Below are positions 49,325-58,207 of a DNA stretch of 64,000 nucleotides, piece by piece. How positions within the stretch are numbered: position 1 is the first letter of the stretch; every line of letters starts with the position of its first letter. The notes under the pieces are model-generated. The model was not told the origin of the DNA. It searched no databases and saw nothing but the letters and a program-made list of their open reading frames with translations. The DNA is from Sulfuritalea sp. (lineage in GTDB: Bacteria; Pseudomonadota; Gammaproteobacteria; Burkholderiales; Rhodocyclaceae): contig JADJUP010000003.1 in assembly GCA_016716965.1 (NCBI GenBank), forward strand, positions 1-64,000, written 5' to 3'. The position numbers were made by a program, and so were the translations under genes.

Positions 49325-50551
49325 ATGAAAACAACGCTTTGCAGGATCGCCGGAACACCATTGACCAAGGTTGTTGATTTCGGACGGCAGCCGCTGGGAA
49401 ACGGATTCCTCGAGCCGCATCAGTTTTCCGGAGAGTACTTTTTCCCGATGGAAGTGGGATTCTCCGAGGACAGCATGATGTTCCAACTGATCGAACAGCC
49501 CGACCCGGAAAAGATGTTTCATGATCACTACGCGTTCTATTCAAGTACATCGAACTACATGGCAAGGCACTTCAAGGAATTTGCTGATCAGGTCCTGCGG
49601 TCGGGATATCTGGTGAAGGATGATCCATTTATCGTTGAACTCGGATGCAACGACGGAATCATGCTAAAAAACTTTGCCTCGCAGAATTTACGCCACCTAG
49701 GGATCGAACCCTCTCTGAATGTCGCACGGGAAGCCAACAAGCACGGTGTGCGTACCTGTTCGGAATTCTTCACTGAGCAACTTGCTGAATCCATCGTTGC
49801 CGAACATGGTCAGGCTGACGCTTTCCTGGCGGCTAATGTCATGTGTCACATACCGGATATCTCCGGCGTCGTAAGAGGCATCAAGAAGCTGCTGAAGCCA
49901 ACCGGGGTGGTCATGTTCGAAGATCCCTATCTCGGTGAAGTGGTGGCCAAGACGTCCTATGACCAGATCTACGACGAACACGTTTTTCTGTTCTCCGCCT
50001 TGTCCATCCGTTACCTCTTCGCGTTGCATGAGATGGAATTGATCGACGTCCAACCCCAGACGACGCATGGCGGCTCAATGCGCTACGTGCTTGCCCATCG
50101 CGGGGCATACCCTGTCGGCGATTCGGTGGTTCGCTTGGTAGCCGGGGAGCAGGAACAAGGTCTCGACAGGCTGGCCACCTTCGAGAGCTTCAGGGTAAGC
50201 GTGGAAGAATCCAGAACGAAGCTTGTTTCCTTGCTCCGGGACCTCAAGGCCAGAGGAAAGAAAGTTGCAGGCTATGGCGCAACATCGAAGAGCACCACTA
50301 TCCTGAACTATTGCGGAATCGGCCCGGATCTGATCGCTTACATATCCGATACCACGCCCATCAAGCAGGGGAAATGCACTCCCGGCATGCATATCCCCGT
50401 GGTTCCCTACCAGACCTTCAAGGAAGATCCCCCCGACTACGCCGTGCTCTTTGCCTGGAATCATGCAGAGGAGATCATGGCAAAGGAGCGTGACTTCATG
50501 GCCGCCGGAGGAAAGTGGATCGTTCACGTCCCCGAAGTGCGGGTGCTCTGA
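49325..50551 (+). CDS. NDP-hexose C-methyltransferase-like protein
   Basis: 408 residues, start ATG 49325. Layout as in TylC3/EvaC-type sugar C-methyltransferases: a reduced N-terminal zinc region (only LCRIAG remains of the usual cysteine set), SAM domain FIVELGCNDGIMLKNFASQN, HGGSMRYVLAH, and the C-terminal domain KKVAGYGATSKSTTILNYCG, YISDTTPIKQGKCTPGMHIP. It would put a methyl branch on a 4-keto-deoxysugar. Overlaps the aminotransferase start by one base. Confidence 0.83.
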   Translation: MKTTLCRIAGTPLTKVVDFGRQPLGNGFLEPHQFSGEYFFPMEVGFSEDSMMFQLIEQPDPEKMFHDHYAFYSSTSNYMARHFKEFADQVLRSGYLVKDDPFIVELGCNDGIMLKNFASQNLRHLGIEPSLNVAREANKHGVRTCSEFFTEQLAESIVAEHGQADAFLAANVMCHIPDISGVVRGIKKLLKPTGVVMFEDPYLGEVVAKTSYDQIYDEHVFLFSALSIRYLFALHEMELIDVQPQTTHGGSMRYVLAHRGAYPVGDSVVRLVAGEQEQGLDRLATFESFRVSVEESRTKLVSLLRDLKARGKKVAGYGATSKSTTILNYCGIGPDLIAYISDTTPIKQGKCTPGMHIPVVPYQTFKEDPPDYAVLFAWNHAEEIMAKERDFMAAGGKWIVHVPEVRVL

Positions 50552-51645
50552 TGATCCTGTGCGCAAATCCTGCCGCGCAGTTCCTGAGCTACCAGTCTGA
50601 AATTGAGGCTGCGGTGTTGGCGGTGATGCGCGGCAACCGTTACATCCTCGGCAGCGAGGTTACCGCGCTCGAAAGCGAGTTTGCCAGTTTCATCGGGACT
50701 ACTTTTGCCGTCGGAGTCGCCAACGGCACCGACGCAATCGAACTGGCCTTGAGGGCCCTTGACATCGGTCCGGGAGACGAGGTGATCACCGTATCGCACA
50801 CCGCAGTTGCGACCGTCGCCGCAATCGAGGCGTGTGGCGCCGTGCCGGTCCTGGTGGATGTCGATTCCACCTATTTCACCTTGAACCCGGCCCAATTGCC
50901 TGAAGTGCTCACTTCCAGGACGAAAGCAGTGCTGGCAGTCCACCTGTACGGACAGGCGGCCGACCTCGACGCCATCGGGCATTTCTGTAACGAGCACGAT
51001 CTGGCCTTGATAGAAGACGCCTCGCAGGCGCACGGTGCACGGTGGAACGACCGGCGCGTTGGCAGCATCGGCCGCATTGGATGTTTCAGCTGCTATCCCA
51101 CCAAGAACCTTGGCGCCATCGGTGATGCCGGGCTGATTACGACGAGTGACCCGGCGCTTGCGGAAAAGCTACGAATGCTGAGGGAATACGGATGGCGCGA
51201 GCGCTACGTCAGCGAACTGCCCGGACTGAACACGCGGCTAGACGAACTGCAGGCAGCAATTCTCAGGATCAAGCTGCGGCATCTTGACGCAGACAATTCC
51301 AAGCGGCGGCAGATCGCCGAGCAATACGCAAAGCAACTCACCGGGCTTCCATTTGGACTTCCCGCTGTCAGGGACAATGTCGAGCATGTCTATCACTTAT
51401 ACGTCACCAAAAGCGTGCGACGAGCAGAACTCATGGACCATTTGAAGTCTCGAGACATACATGCAGGTGTACATTATCCGATGCCAGTACACCTCCAGCC
51501 CGCATACAAAGGAAGGGTTCGGACTGCGAAGTCCATGGTGGTTTCGGAAGGGCTGGCAGCAGAGGTAGTTTCGTTGCCGATTTATCCTGAGCTCCCTCCG
51601 GAAAGCGCCGATCGTGTTATCGCTGCCCTGAAGGATTTCCATTGA
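50551..51645 (+). CDS. DegT/DnrJ/EryC1-family sugar aminotransferase
   Basis: A 364-residue PLP enzyme. VGVANGTDAIELALRALDIG, EVITVSHTAVATVAAIEACG, LIEDASQAHGARW, PLP lysine in CFSCYPTKNLGAIGDAGLI. With the FdtA-like isomerase at 54.1 kb this suggests a 3-amino-3,6-dideoxyhexose. Its stop overlaps the epimerase start. Confidence 0.92.
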   Translation: MILCANPAAQFLSYQSEIEAAVLAVMRGNRYILGSEVTALESEFASFIGTTFAVGVANGTDAIELALRALDIGPGDEVITVSHTAVATVAAIEACGAVPVLVDVDSTYFTLNPAQLPEVLTSRTKAVLAVHLYGQAADLDAIGHFCNEHDLALIEDASQAHGARWNDRRVGSIGRIGCFSCYPTKNLGAIGDAGLITTSDPALAEKLRMLREYGWRERYVSELPGLNTRLDELQAAILRIKLRHLDADNSKRRQIAEQYAKQLTGLPFGLPAVRDNVEHVYHLYVTKSVRRAELMDHLKSRDIHAGVHYPMPVHLQPAYKGRVRTAKSMVVSEGLAAEVVSLPIYPELPPESADRVIAALKDFH

Positions 51646-52178
51646 AAATCATAGCCCGGCCGTTTGCGGGAATCATGGTTCTTGAGCCGAAATGCTTTAG
51701 TGACAACAGGGGCTTCTTCCTGGAGAGCTTCGAACTGGAGCGGTATCGCGCAATTGGAGTCATCGAGAATTTTGTTCAGGACAACCATTCCCGATCGCTG
51801 AAGAACGTGCTCAGAGGCCTCCACTTTACGCGGAGCAAGCCACAAGCCCAGATCGTCACGGTGATCAGAGGCCGCGTGTTCGATGTCGTGGTGGACGTCC
51901 GGGCGGCGTCGCCGACGTTCGGCAGGTGGTTCGGGACGGAACTGTGCGACGAGGGACCACGGCAGATATACATGGCCCCTGGATTCGCCCACGGCTTCTG
52001 CGTGCTTTCAGAGTACGCCGACCTCCATTACAAGGTCAGCCAGCACTACGATCCGAAGGATGATGCCGGCCTTTTCTGGAACGATCCTGGGGTTGGAATC
52101 AAATGGCCGGTCGACGCACCTATCGTTTCGGACCGTGACAATGCTCATCCACGTATCGGAACCATTGCTCCGGTCTGA
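51642..52178 (+). CDS. dTDP-4-dehydrorhamnose 3,5-epimerase-like protein
   Basis: 178 residues, cupin fold, start TTG 51642 overlapping the preceding stop. RfbC blocks: PKCFSDNRGFFLESFELERY, QDNHSRSLKNVLRGLHF, GRVFDVVVDVRAASPTFGRW, IYMAPGFAHGFCVLSEYADL. The catalytic His and Tyr regions are present. It may act as a 3- or 5-epimerase on the amino/branched sugar; no rmlA, rmlB or rmlD is in the window. Confidence 0.88.
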   Translation: MKIIARPFAGIMVLEPKCFSDNRGFFLESFELERYRAIGVIENFVQDNHSRSLKNVLRGLHFTRSKPQAQIVTVIRGRVFDVVVDVRAASPTFGRWFGTELCDEGPRQIYMAPGFAHGFCVLSEYADLHYKVSQHYDPKDDAGLFWNDPGVGIKWPVDAPIVSDRDNAHPRIGTIAPV

Positions 52179-52208
52179 ACTCGCAAAGCGGGGAGCTCCA
52201 TTCAAGTC

Positions 52209-53123
52209 ATGAAAACGTCAAAGCTTTGGGACAGCCTGGTCAAGAATCAGTTCGCGAAAATTGACGCATCATTTTTGTCCGATTTTCGCGAACCCGGTAA
52301 TGCAAACAATCGGCTCGCCGCGTGGGACCCCTACGACAAGTCGATGCGGTATTTCAAGTTTCTGTTCTTTCACCAGATCGAGGTAAAGGATCCTGAATTC
52401 TTCGCCAACTACGCAAAGATCGGCCCGACCTCGCTGGGCAACCCGGTGGTGCTTACGTCGCCATCGGGGCAACTGATTAACCTCGACCATTTTTTTTCCA
52501 TCGAGGAATTCACCTTTCTCGACGCAAACTTGAATACAGGCGAAATCCGGCACATTCTGGAGATTGGCGCCGGATTCGGACGTACGGCGCAGGCGTTGGT
52601 GAGTCTGTTTGCAGACCTTGAGGTTTATACCATCGTCGACCTTCCGGAGGTTCTGGTGCTCAGCCGTGCATATCTGAAGCAGGTCCTCGACGAAACGAAG
52701 TTCGCCAAATTGCGTTTCGTGGATGCATTGACGCTCGAGGCAGGGAATGACGGTATCCCGGCTGTCGATCTGGTGATCAACATCGATAGCTTTCAGGAAA
52801 TGCCAAGGCAGACCATCGATTTTTATTTCCGGCGCTTCATCGATTCGGCCGGATATTTCTTCTCAAAGAATGCCATCGGAAAGTATTCGCCGGAATCGGT
52901 TGGTCTCCGAGGGATCGACGAAAGCCAATTGCTGGACGTCTTTTCCCTCGGCCTTTCGACACAGATGATAGATATCTTCAATCCTGACGATTTGAGCTTG
53001 GCAAGGATGCGACACGTCGAGGAGTATCGTCCCAATGCCAGTTTCACTGTCGTCGCGCAGGAACCCCTGGGAATTTTCCCCTATTATCACAATGTACTTT
53101 TCGCACGGGATATCAACCAATGA
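52209..53123 (+). CDS. Putative sugar O-methyltransferase
   Basis: 304 residues. SAM-binding loop HILEIGAGFGRTAQALVSLF, followed by YTIVDLPEVLVLSRAYLKQV and VINIDSFQEMPRQTIDFYF, the pattern of putative sugar O-methyltransferases of polysaccharide loci. Overlaps the next gene by 4 bases. Confidence 0.78.
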   Translation: MKTSKLWDSLVKNQFAKIDASFLSDFREPGNANNRLAAWDPYDKSMRYFKFLFFHQIEVKDPEFFANYAKIGPTSLGNPVVLTSPSGQLINLDHFFSIEEFTFLDANLNTGEIRHILEIGAGFGRTAQALVSLFADLEVYTIVDLPEVLVLSRAYLKQVLDETKFAKLRFVDALTLEAGNDGIPAVDLVINIDSFQEMPRQTIDFYFRRFIDSAGYFFSKNAIGKYSPESVGLRGIDESQLLDVFSLGLSTQMIDIFNPDDLSLARMRHVEEYRPNASFTVVAQEPLGIFPYYHNVLFARDINQ

Positions 53124-54058
53124 GATTCCTTGTGACGGGGGCCAGCGGGTTTATCGGCTCCGCCCTTTGCGCACGACTGCTTGCCGAGGGCCATTCCCTG
53201 ATATGTCTGAGCCGTTCGGTGCATGAAGACACGCCCGGGGTGAACTGGATACGGCATGACCTGGTGAGCGATCACTGGAAGCAACTTCCCCGATTCGACA
53301 TTGATGCAGCGTTTCATCTTGCTGGCCAGACGAGTACCTATCGGGCAAGACAAGACCCCATGGAAGATGCGTCGATGAATGTCCTCGGACTGCTGGGTCT
53401 GATGGAATATTTCAAAAGCCTGCCGCGCCAACCCTTTGTGGTAATTGCAGGGACGGTGACGGAAGTCGGCATGACGGACCAGATACCGATCAACGAAGCC
53501 ATGGCGGACCATCCCGTGACTTTCTATGACATCAGCAAGCTCTCGGCCGAGATGTATCTAATGCAATATGTCCGGGAAGGATGGTTGAGGGGCTGCTCCC
53601 TTCGCCTGGCCAATGTATTCGGCCGCCGAACGCAGGGGCAGCAGGCCGACCGGGGAATCCTCGACAGGGTCTTTAGCCAGGCAGCGGCGGGCGCGAACAT
53701 CACGATTTATGGCGATGGCAGTTATCTTAGAGATTATCTATTTATAGATGACGTGGTGTCAGCCTTGATCCAAGCGGCGGAAAACGCTGAAAGAACCAAT
53801 GCTCGCAACTTCTGCATCGGCAGCGGTCGCGGAATCTCCCTGAAGGATGCGTTTTCCAAGGTGATGTCGTTGGCTGCCGAGGTGACGGGCGTTCGAGCGA
53901 GTCATCAGTACGTGGCCCCGCCCGCGGATTTGTCGGAGATCGAGCGCAGAAACGCAATCGTCGATTCGACCGCATTTAGGCAGGCGACAGGGTGGGTTCC
54001 GCAGTACGATTTCGACGCCGGGCTGAATGCGGCCTATCGCAGTCCTTCGTCGAAGTGA
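53120..54058 (+). CDS. NAD-dependent epimerase/dehydratase (SDR) 1
   Basis: 312 residues. MRFLVTGASGFIGSALCARL, FHLAGQTSTYRA, VIAGTVTEVGM, catalytic VTFYDISKLSAEMYLMQYV (YxxxK), YGDGSYLRDYLFIDDVVSAL. Extended SDR; the reaction (4-reduction, epimerisation or dehydration) cannot be assigned from sequence. Confidence 0.83.
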   Translation: MRFLVTGASGFIGSALCARLLAEGHSLICLSRSVHEDTPGVNWIRHDLVSDHWKQLPRFDIDAAFHLAGQTSTYRARQDPMEDASMNVLGLLGLMEYFKSLPRQPFVVIAGTVTEVGMTDQIPINEAMADHPVTFYDISKLSAEMYLMQYVREGWLRGCSLRLANVFGRRTQGQQADRGILDRVFSQAAAGANITIYGDGSYLRDYLFIDDVVSALIQAAENAERTNARNFCIGSGRGISLKDAFSKVMSLAAEVTGVRASHQYVAPPADLSEIERRNAIVDSTAFRQATGWVPQYDFDAGLNAAYRSPSSK

Positions 54059-54065
54059 TCCGGAT

Positions 54066-54461
54066 ATGCAAGCGACTATCATCAGGTTTCCCAGGCATGA
54101 GGACAGTAACGGCGTGCTCTATGTCTATGAGTCCGGGCGGCACGTTCCGTTCGATATCCGCCGTATATTCACGGTCTCGGCGATGGCTGGGGATATACGC
54201 GGCAATCATGCACACAGACAGTGCTCGCAGTTGCTGGTTTGCACCACCGGCGAAATTCGCGTCGTCTGCGACGACGGGTTCGAACTGACCCAACATTTGC
54301 TCGACGGTGCGGATTGCGGATTGCTGATTCCGCCCGGCATTTGGGCAAGGGAAGACTATCTGACCGATGGTGCCGTATTGATGGTGCTATGTGACCGGAT
54401 CTATGAAGAAGGCGATTACATACGCGACTATGACGAATTCAAAACAGTTGCTGGATCATAA
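54066..54461 (+). CDS. FdtA/QdtA-like sugar 3,4-ketoisomerase
   Basis: A 131-residue cupin (WxcM-like C-terminal family). Start ATG 54066. PFDIRRIFTVSAMAGDIRGN, HAHRQCSQLLVCTTGEIRVV, LIPPGIWAREDY: the active-site histidine pair of dTDP-4-keto-6-deoxyglucose 3,4-isomerases. Feeds a 3-keto sugar to the DegT aminotransferase. Confidence 0.88.
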   Translation: MQATIIRFPRHEDSNGVLYVYESGRHVPFDIRRIFTVSAMAGDIRGNHAHRQCSQLLVCTTGEIRVVCDDGFELTQHLLDGADCGLLIPPGIWAREDYLTDGAVLMVLCDRIYEEGDYIRDYDEFKTVAGS

Positions 54462-54470
54462 GGAAGAGAA

Positions 54471-55244
54471 ATGACAGAGCAGTCGATGGCGAACCATCAG
54501 GCAAAGACAATTGTTTCAAAAGAGGAGTTCCTGCGCATCAACGAAAATGCCGCCCATGAAATGAGCATGGACAAGCAGCTTCAGGGCAAGGCGCTCGAGG
54601 TCCTGGTGCAAGCCGACCGCCATCGCTGGATACACCAGAATACATGGTTCGGCGAGCCGCTTCTCAATCTGCCCCAGGACATGTTTGCGATTCAGGACAT
54701 TATCTGGCGCACCCGTCCCGACTTCGTGATCGAAGTCGGGGTTGCATGGGGTGGCGGCATGCTCTTCGAGGCGACCCTGCTCGAAATTCTGGGCGGCAAA
54801 AAGGTGATCGGGATAGATATTTTCATCCCGCCCGATCTGCGGCAGCGCCTGTCCAGCCATAGAAAGCTGTCAGAGCGCTTCGAACTCATCGAAGGCAGCA
54901 GCACTTCCGCCGACACGCTGACCAGGGTAAAAGCTCTGCTGGGGGGCTCGCGCAAGGTGCTCGTAATCCTGGACTCCAATCACACGCATGAGCACGTTCT
55001 CAACGAGCTTCGCACTTATGCGCCACTGGTGGAAAAAGGCCAGTACCTGATTTGCGGCGATACCATCGTTGAGCATATGCCACCGCAGTTGCATGTAGTA
55101 CGCCCCTGGGGTCCCGGCAACAACCCGGCCACGGCCGTCAAGCAGTTCCTTTCCGAAACCGACCGGTTCGTGGTAGACGAGAAGATCGATCGGCGCCAGC
55201 TTTTCTCCTGCCATCCGGGTGGCTATCTGCAAGCGGTCAAATAA
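54471..55244 (+). CDS. CmcI/cephalosporin hydroxylase-family methyltransferase
   Basis: 257 residues. FAIQDIIWRTRPDFVIEVGV, AWGGGMLFEATLLEILGG, KVIGIDIFIPPDLRQRLSS, VLVILDSNHTHEHVLNELRT, ICGDTIVEHMPP. Members in polysaccharide loci (for example rhamnosyl O-methyltransferases) are SAM-dependent. Acceptor unknown. Confidence 0.82.
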   Translation: MTEQSMANHQAKTIVSKEEFLRINENAAHEMSMDKQLQGKALEVLVQADRHRWIHQNTWFGEPLLNLPQDMFAIQDIIWRTRPDFVIEVGVAWGGGMLFEATLLEILGGKKVIGIDIFIPPDLRQRLSSHRKLSERFELIEGSSTSADTLTRVKALLGGSRKVLVILDSNHTHEHVLNELRTYAPLVEKGQYLICGDTIVEHMPPQLHVVRPWGPGNNPATAVKQFLSETDRFVVDEKIDRRQLFSCHPGGYLQAVK

Positions 55245-55288
55245 TCTGCGGCGAGCAGGCTCGCCTCTTTAGCTTTAGGGATATTCAA

Positions 55289-56221
55289 ATGAAAGTAGTT
55301 GTCACAGGTGCACTCGGCCACATAGGCTCCCGCTTGGTCCGCGATCTTCCATTTTCCCTTCAGGGATGCGAAATCGTCATGGTCGATAACATGATGACGC
55401 AGCGGTATTGTTCGCTCTTCGATCTGCCGGCAGAAGGAAGTTACCGATTCATCGAGGCCGATATCACCGAGATGGACTTGTCGCCGCTCCTAGAGGGGGC
55501 CGACGTTGTAGTCCACCTTGCCGCGATAACAGATGCGGCGGGAAGTTTCGATCGCGCCGAGCAGGTGGAGGGCAACAACTTCAATGCCACGAAACGGCTT
55601 GCGGAAACTTGCGCAAGGACTGGGGTGCGTCTGATTACCCTGTCTTCGACGAGTGTCTACGGCACCCAAGCCGAATTGGTGGCTGAGGATTGCTCCGAAG
55701 ATGAACTGAAGCCGCAAAGTCCGTACGCAACGACCAAGCTGAAGGAAGAGCGCCTAGTTCAACAGCTTGTAAGGGAGGAGGGCCTGAAGGCGGGAATCTA
55801 TCGCTTCGGAACCATCTTCGGAGTGTCTCCGGGAATGCGCTTCCACACCGCAGTAAACAAGTTTTGCTGGCAGGCTGCCATGGGTCTGCCGATCACGGTC
55901 TGGAGCACGGCATACGACCAGAAGCGTCCCTACCTCGATCTTGGCGATGCGTGCAAGGCAGTGGCGCACATAATTCGCAATGAGTTGTTCGATGGCAGGA
56001 TTTACAACGTCCTTACCCTGAATGCAACGGTGCGCGAGGTGGTCGATGCCATTCGCGCATTTGTGCCGACACTTGAGGTGCAGTTCGTCGACAACAAAAT
56101 TATGAACCAGCTCAGCTACGAAGTAAGCGATGCACGTTTTCGCAGCACCGGCTATATGCCGACCGCCAAGCTTTCGGAAACCTTGAAACAGGAGCTTATG
56201 TTGCTGCCAAGTCTGAACTGA
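55289..56221 (+). CDS. NAD-dependent epimerase/dehydratase (SDR) 2
   Basis: 310 residues. MKVVVTGALGHIGSRLVRDL, VVVHLAAITDAAGSF, LSSTSVYGTQAELV, catalytic SPYATTKLKEERLVQQLV, YDQKRPYLDLGDACKAVAHI. Product uncertain. The surrounding DNA is AT-richer than the core genome. Confidence 0.83.
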   Translation: MKVVVTGALGHIGSRLVRDLPFSLQGCEIVMVDNMMTQRYCSLFDLPAEGSYRFIEADITEMDLSPLLEGADVVVHLAAITDAAGSFDRAEQVEGNNFNATKRLAETCARTGVRLITLSSTSVYGTQAELVAEDCSEDELKPQSPYATTKLKEERLVQQLVREEGLKAGIYRFGTIFGVSPGMRFHTAVNKFCWQAAMGLPITVWSTAYDQKRPYLDLGDACKAVAHIIRNELFDGRIYNVLTLNATVREVVDAIRAFVPTLEVQFVDNKIMNQLSYEVSDARFRSTGYMPTAKLSETLKQELMLLPSLN

Positions 56222-56234
56222 CAAGCGAGACTGG

Positions 56235-57227
56235 ATGAAAAAGCTAACCTTCGTACTGCCGCTAAAGGACAGGCCGTACTACACCAGGATCTGGCTTGGG
56301 CACAATATTCGCCAGGAATATGACTACTTGGTTGCTGACGGCAGCATCGGTAACGAGAACGAAGAGTTGTTCCGCTTGGTTCAGCTCCCGAACGTTATCT
56401 ATGTGCGATTTCCCCAGGACCTGTCCATCGAGCATTACGTTGAAAAGATGTTCCAGGCTGTCGGTCGGGTCCAGACCCCGTATGTCATGACCTGTGACAA
56501 CGATGATTTCATCAATTTTCATGGGATCGCCCACTGCATCGATGCGCTGGAGAAGGATCCGGACGCGGTCTGTGCTGGCGGGCCGATCTACGGCGTGAGT
56601 CAGGTTACGTCTGCCGCCTCCGCGCCACGCTACGGCATGCCGGTGAGTATCATCGATGCGGCGGCACTAAGTGGCATGTCCGGTTTCGATGCGCTGGTGC
56701 AACTGTTCAAGAGCTACAAGTACATGTGGTATTCGGTGTTTCGAACCCCAAGCTACCAGAAGATCTGGTCCGACATCCGGCAACTGCATATTTCCAACGT
56801 ATATCTCGTGGAAATCCTCCAGGCGGAGTTGGCTTTTTGCCACGGGAAATACATCCAGGTGCCGGCCAACCATTACATCCGGCTGGAAAATCCAGTGACC
56901 AGCGCGGCCAGGGAGGAGGCGTCGATGGATGAACGCCATACCCGCAAGATCTTCTTCGACAGTGAGTACAGGGACCAGGTCGTCAAAATGTCGGCGCATG
57001 TCGCCAAATTGGCAGACGTTGGCTTGAGTCAATTGTTGAACGAATTCACCAACTACTTCATTGCAGGGAATGGTCTGAAGACGGATTCGTTTGGTTCAAG
57101 GATGTCCGTACGACTCGGAAGACTCCACGAAATCATTCCCCGCAGGTTGAGCCTCTCCTTCCCGATCGAGTTCGGGATCGGGTTTGTCAATGGTCTTGGA
57201 AAAGTTCGCAGCAGGTTGGGCATATGA
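56235..57227 (+). CDS. TIGR00180-type glycosyltransferase
   Basis: 330 residues. Opens LTFVLPLKDRPYYTRIWLGH and holds the GT2-like metal motif MTCDNDDFINFHGI (DxDD). Related proteins are glycosyltransferases of O-antigen or capsule loci. It is the only clear glycosyltransferase between 47.5 and 64 kb, so others should lie beyond the right edge. Confidence 0.8.
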   Translation: MKKLTFVLPLKDRPYYTRIWLGHNIRQEYDYLVADGSIGNENEELFRLVQLPNVIYVRFPQDLSIEHYVEKMFQAVGRVQTPYVMTCDNDDFINFHGIAHCIDALEKDPDAVCAGGPIYGVSQVTSAASAPRYGMPVSIIDAAALSGMSGFDALVQLFKSYKYMWYSVFRTPSYQKIWSDIRQLHISNVYLVEILQAELAFCHGKYIQVPANHYIRLENPVTSAAREEASMDERHTRKIFFDSEYRDQVVKMSAHVAKLADVGLSQLLNEFTNYFIAGNGLKTDSFGSRMSVRLGRLHEIIPRRLSLSFPIEFGIGFVNGLGKVRSRLGI

Positions 57228-58189
57228 CGGCCATGGCGCATACCGTGCTGGTTTCCGGCGCTGGACAGCTTGGATCGAGATATCTGCAGGGACTGGCAAA
57301 ATGTCGTTTGCCGTTGAGAATCGTGGTTCAGGACAACAGTCCGGATTCTCTTGAGCGCGCGCAACTTCGCTGGAACGAGGTGCTGGATCCCGAGGTGATT
57401 CACAAAGTGTCATACCACTCGTCGATCGAGACGCTACCGCGTCAGATTGACGTCGCCATCATTGCGACGACCGCAGATTCCCGTCCGCAGGTGGTCGGGC
57501 AGATTGCCGCTCACGCCGGTGTGCGTTTCTGGGTGCTGGAAAAGGTGTTGGCCCAGAGCGAATCGGGTCTCGATGAAATCGTCACTCATGTTGGAGCCGG
57601 CTCCAAAGCGTGGGTAAATACCCCCCGCAGAATCATGCCGTGGCATCGCCAAGTTAGGGCTCAACTTGGCCTTGCGCGACCGATGATCATGCGCATGGAA
57701 GGAGGCGCGTGGGGACTGGCGTGCAACGCAATACATCTTCTTGATTTGCTCGCATGGTGGACGGGAGAAACGCTGCAGGTGGTTGTAACCGATCGCCTGG
57801 AGCCGCGTTGGTTCGAGAGCAAGCGCCTCGGTGTCTGGGAAGTCACAGGAACCTTGGAAGCGAGGTTTTCCGGTGGGTCGTGCGCCTACTTGAGCGCCAC
57901 TCAGGGCAGTGATGCGGTGCGTTTGGAAGTTACAGACGGACGACAGACCTGGCTTGTCAAGGAAGCCGATGGCGTAGCCACTCGATCCGACGGGCTTGCG
58001 ATTCCTGGACGGATGCAGTACCAGAGCGAAATGACGGCACCCCTGGTCGAATCCCTTATGGAAGGTCGTGGTTGTGACCTGCCGACGCTGGAGGAGTCCG
58101 TCAATCTTCACCGCGCTTTTGTTCAGAGCATGCTGGAGCACTGGAGGCGATCGGCCGATGTCGGCGCAACAGCCGTCCCGATTACCTGA
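57224..58189 (+). CDS. Gfo/Idh/MocA-like oxidoreductase 1
   Basis: 321 residues. N-terminal NAD-binding region HTVLVSGAGQLGSRYLQGLA, later FWVLEKVLAQSESGLDEIVT corresponding to the EKP motif of the family (here EKV), then NAIHLLDLLAWWTGE, the histidine region. Substrate unknown. Overlaps the glycosyltransferase. Confidence 0.75.
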   Translation: MTAMAHTVLVSGAGQLGSRYLQGLAKCRLPLRIVVQDNSPDSLERAQLRWNEVLDPEVIHKVSYHSSIETLPRQIDVAIIATTADSRPQVVGQIAAHAGVRFWVLEKVLAQSESGLDEIVTHVGAGSKAWVNTPRRIMPWHRQVRAQLGLARPMIMRMEGGAWGLACNAIHLLDLLAWWTGETLQVVVTDRLEPRWFESKRLGVWEVTGTLEARFSGGSCAYLSATQGSDAVRLEVTDGRQTWLVKEADGVATRSDGLAIPGRMQYQSEMTAPLVESLMEGRGCDLPTLEESVNLHRAFVQSMLEHWRRSADVGATAVPIT

Positions 58190-58207
58190 ATCAATGAGAC
58201 GGACACG

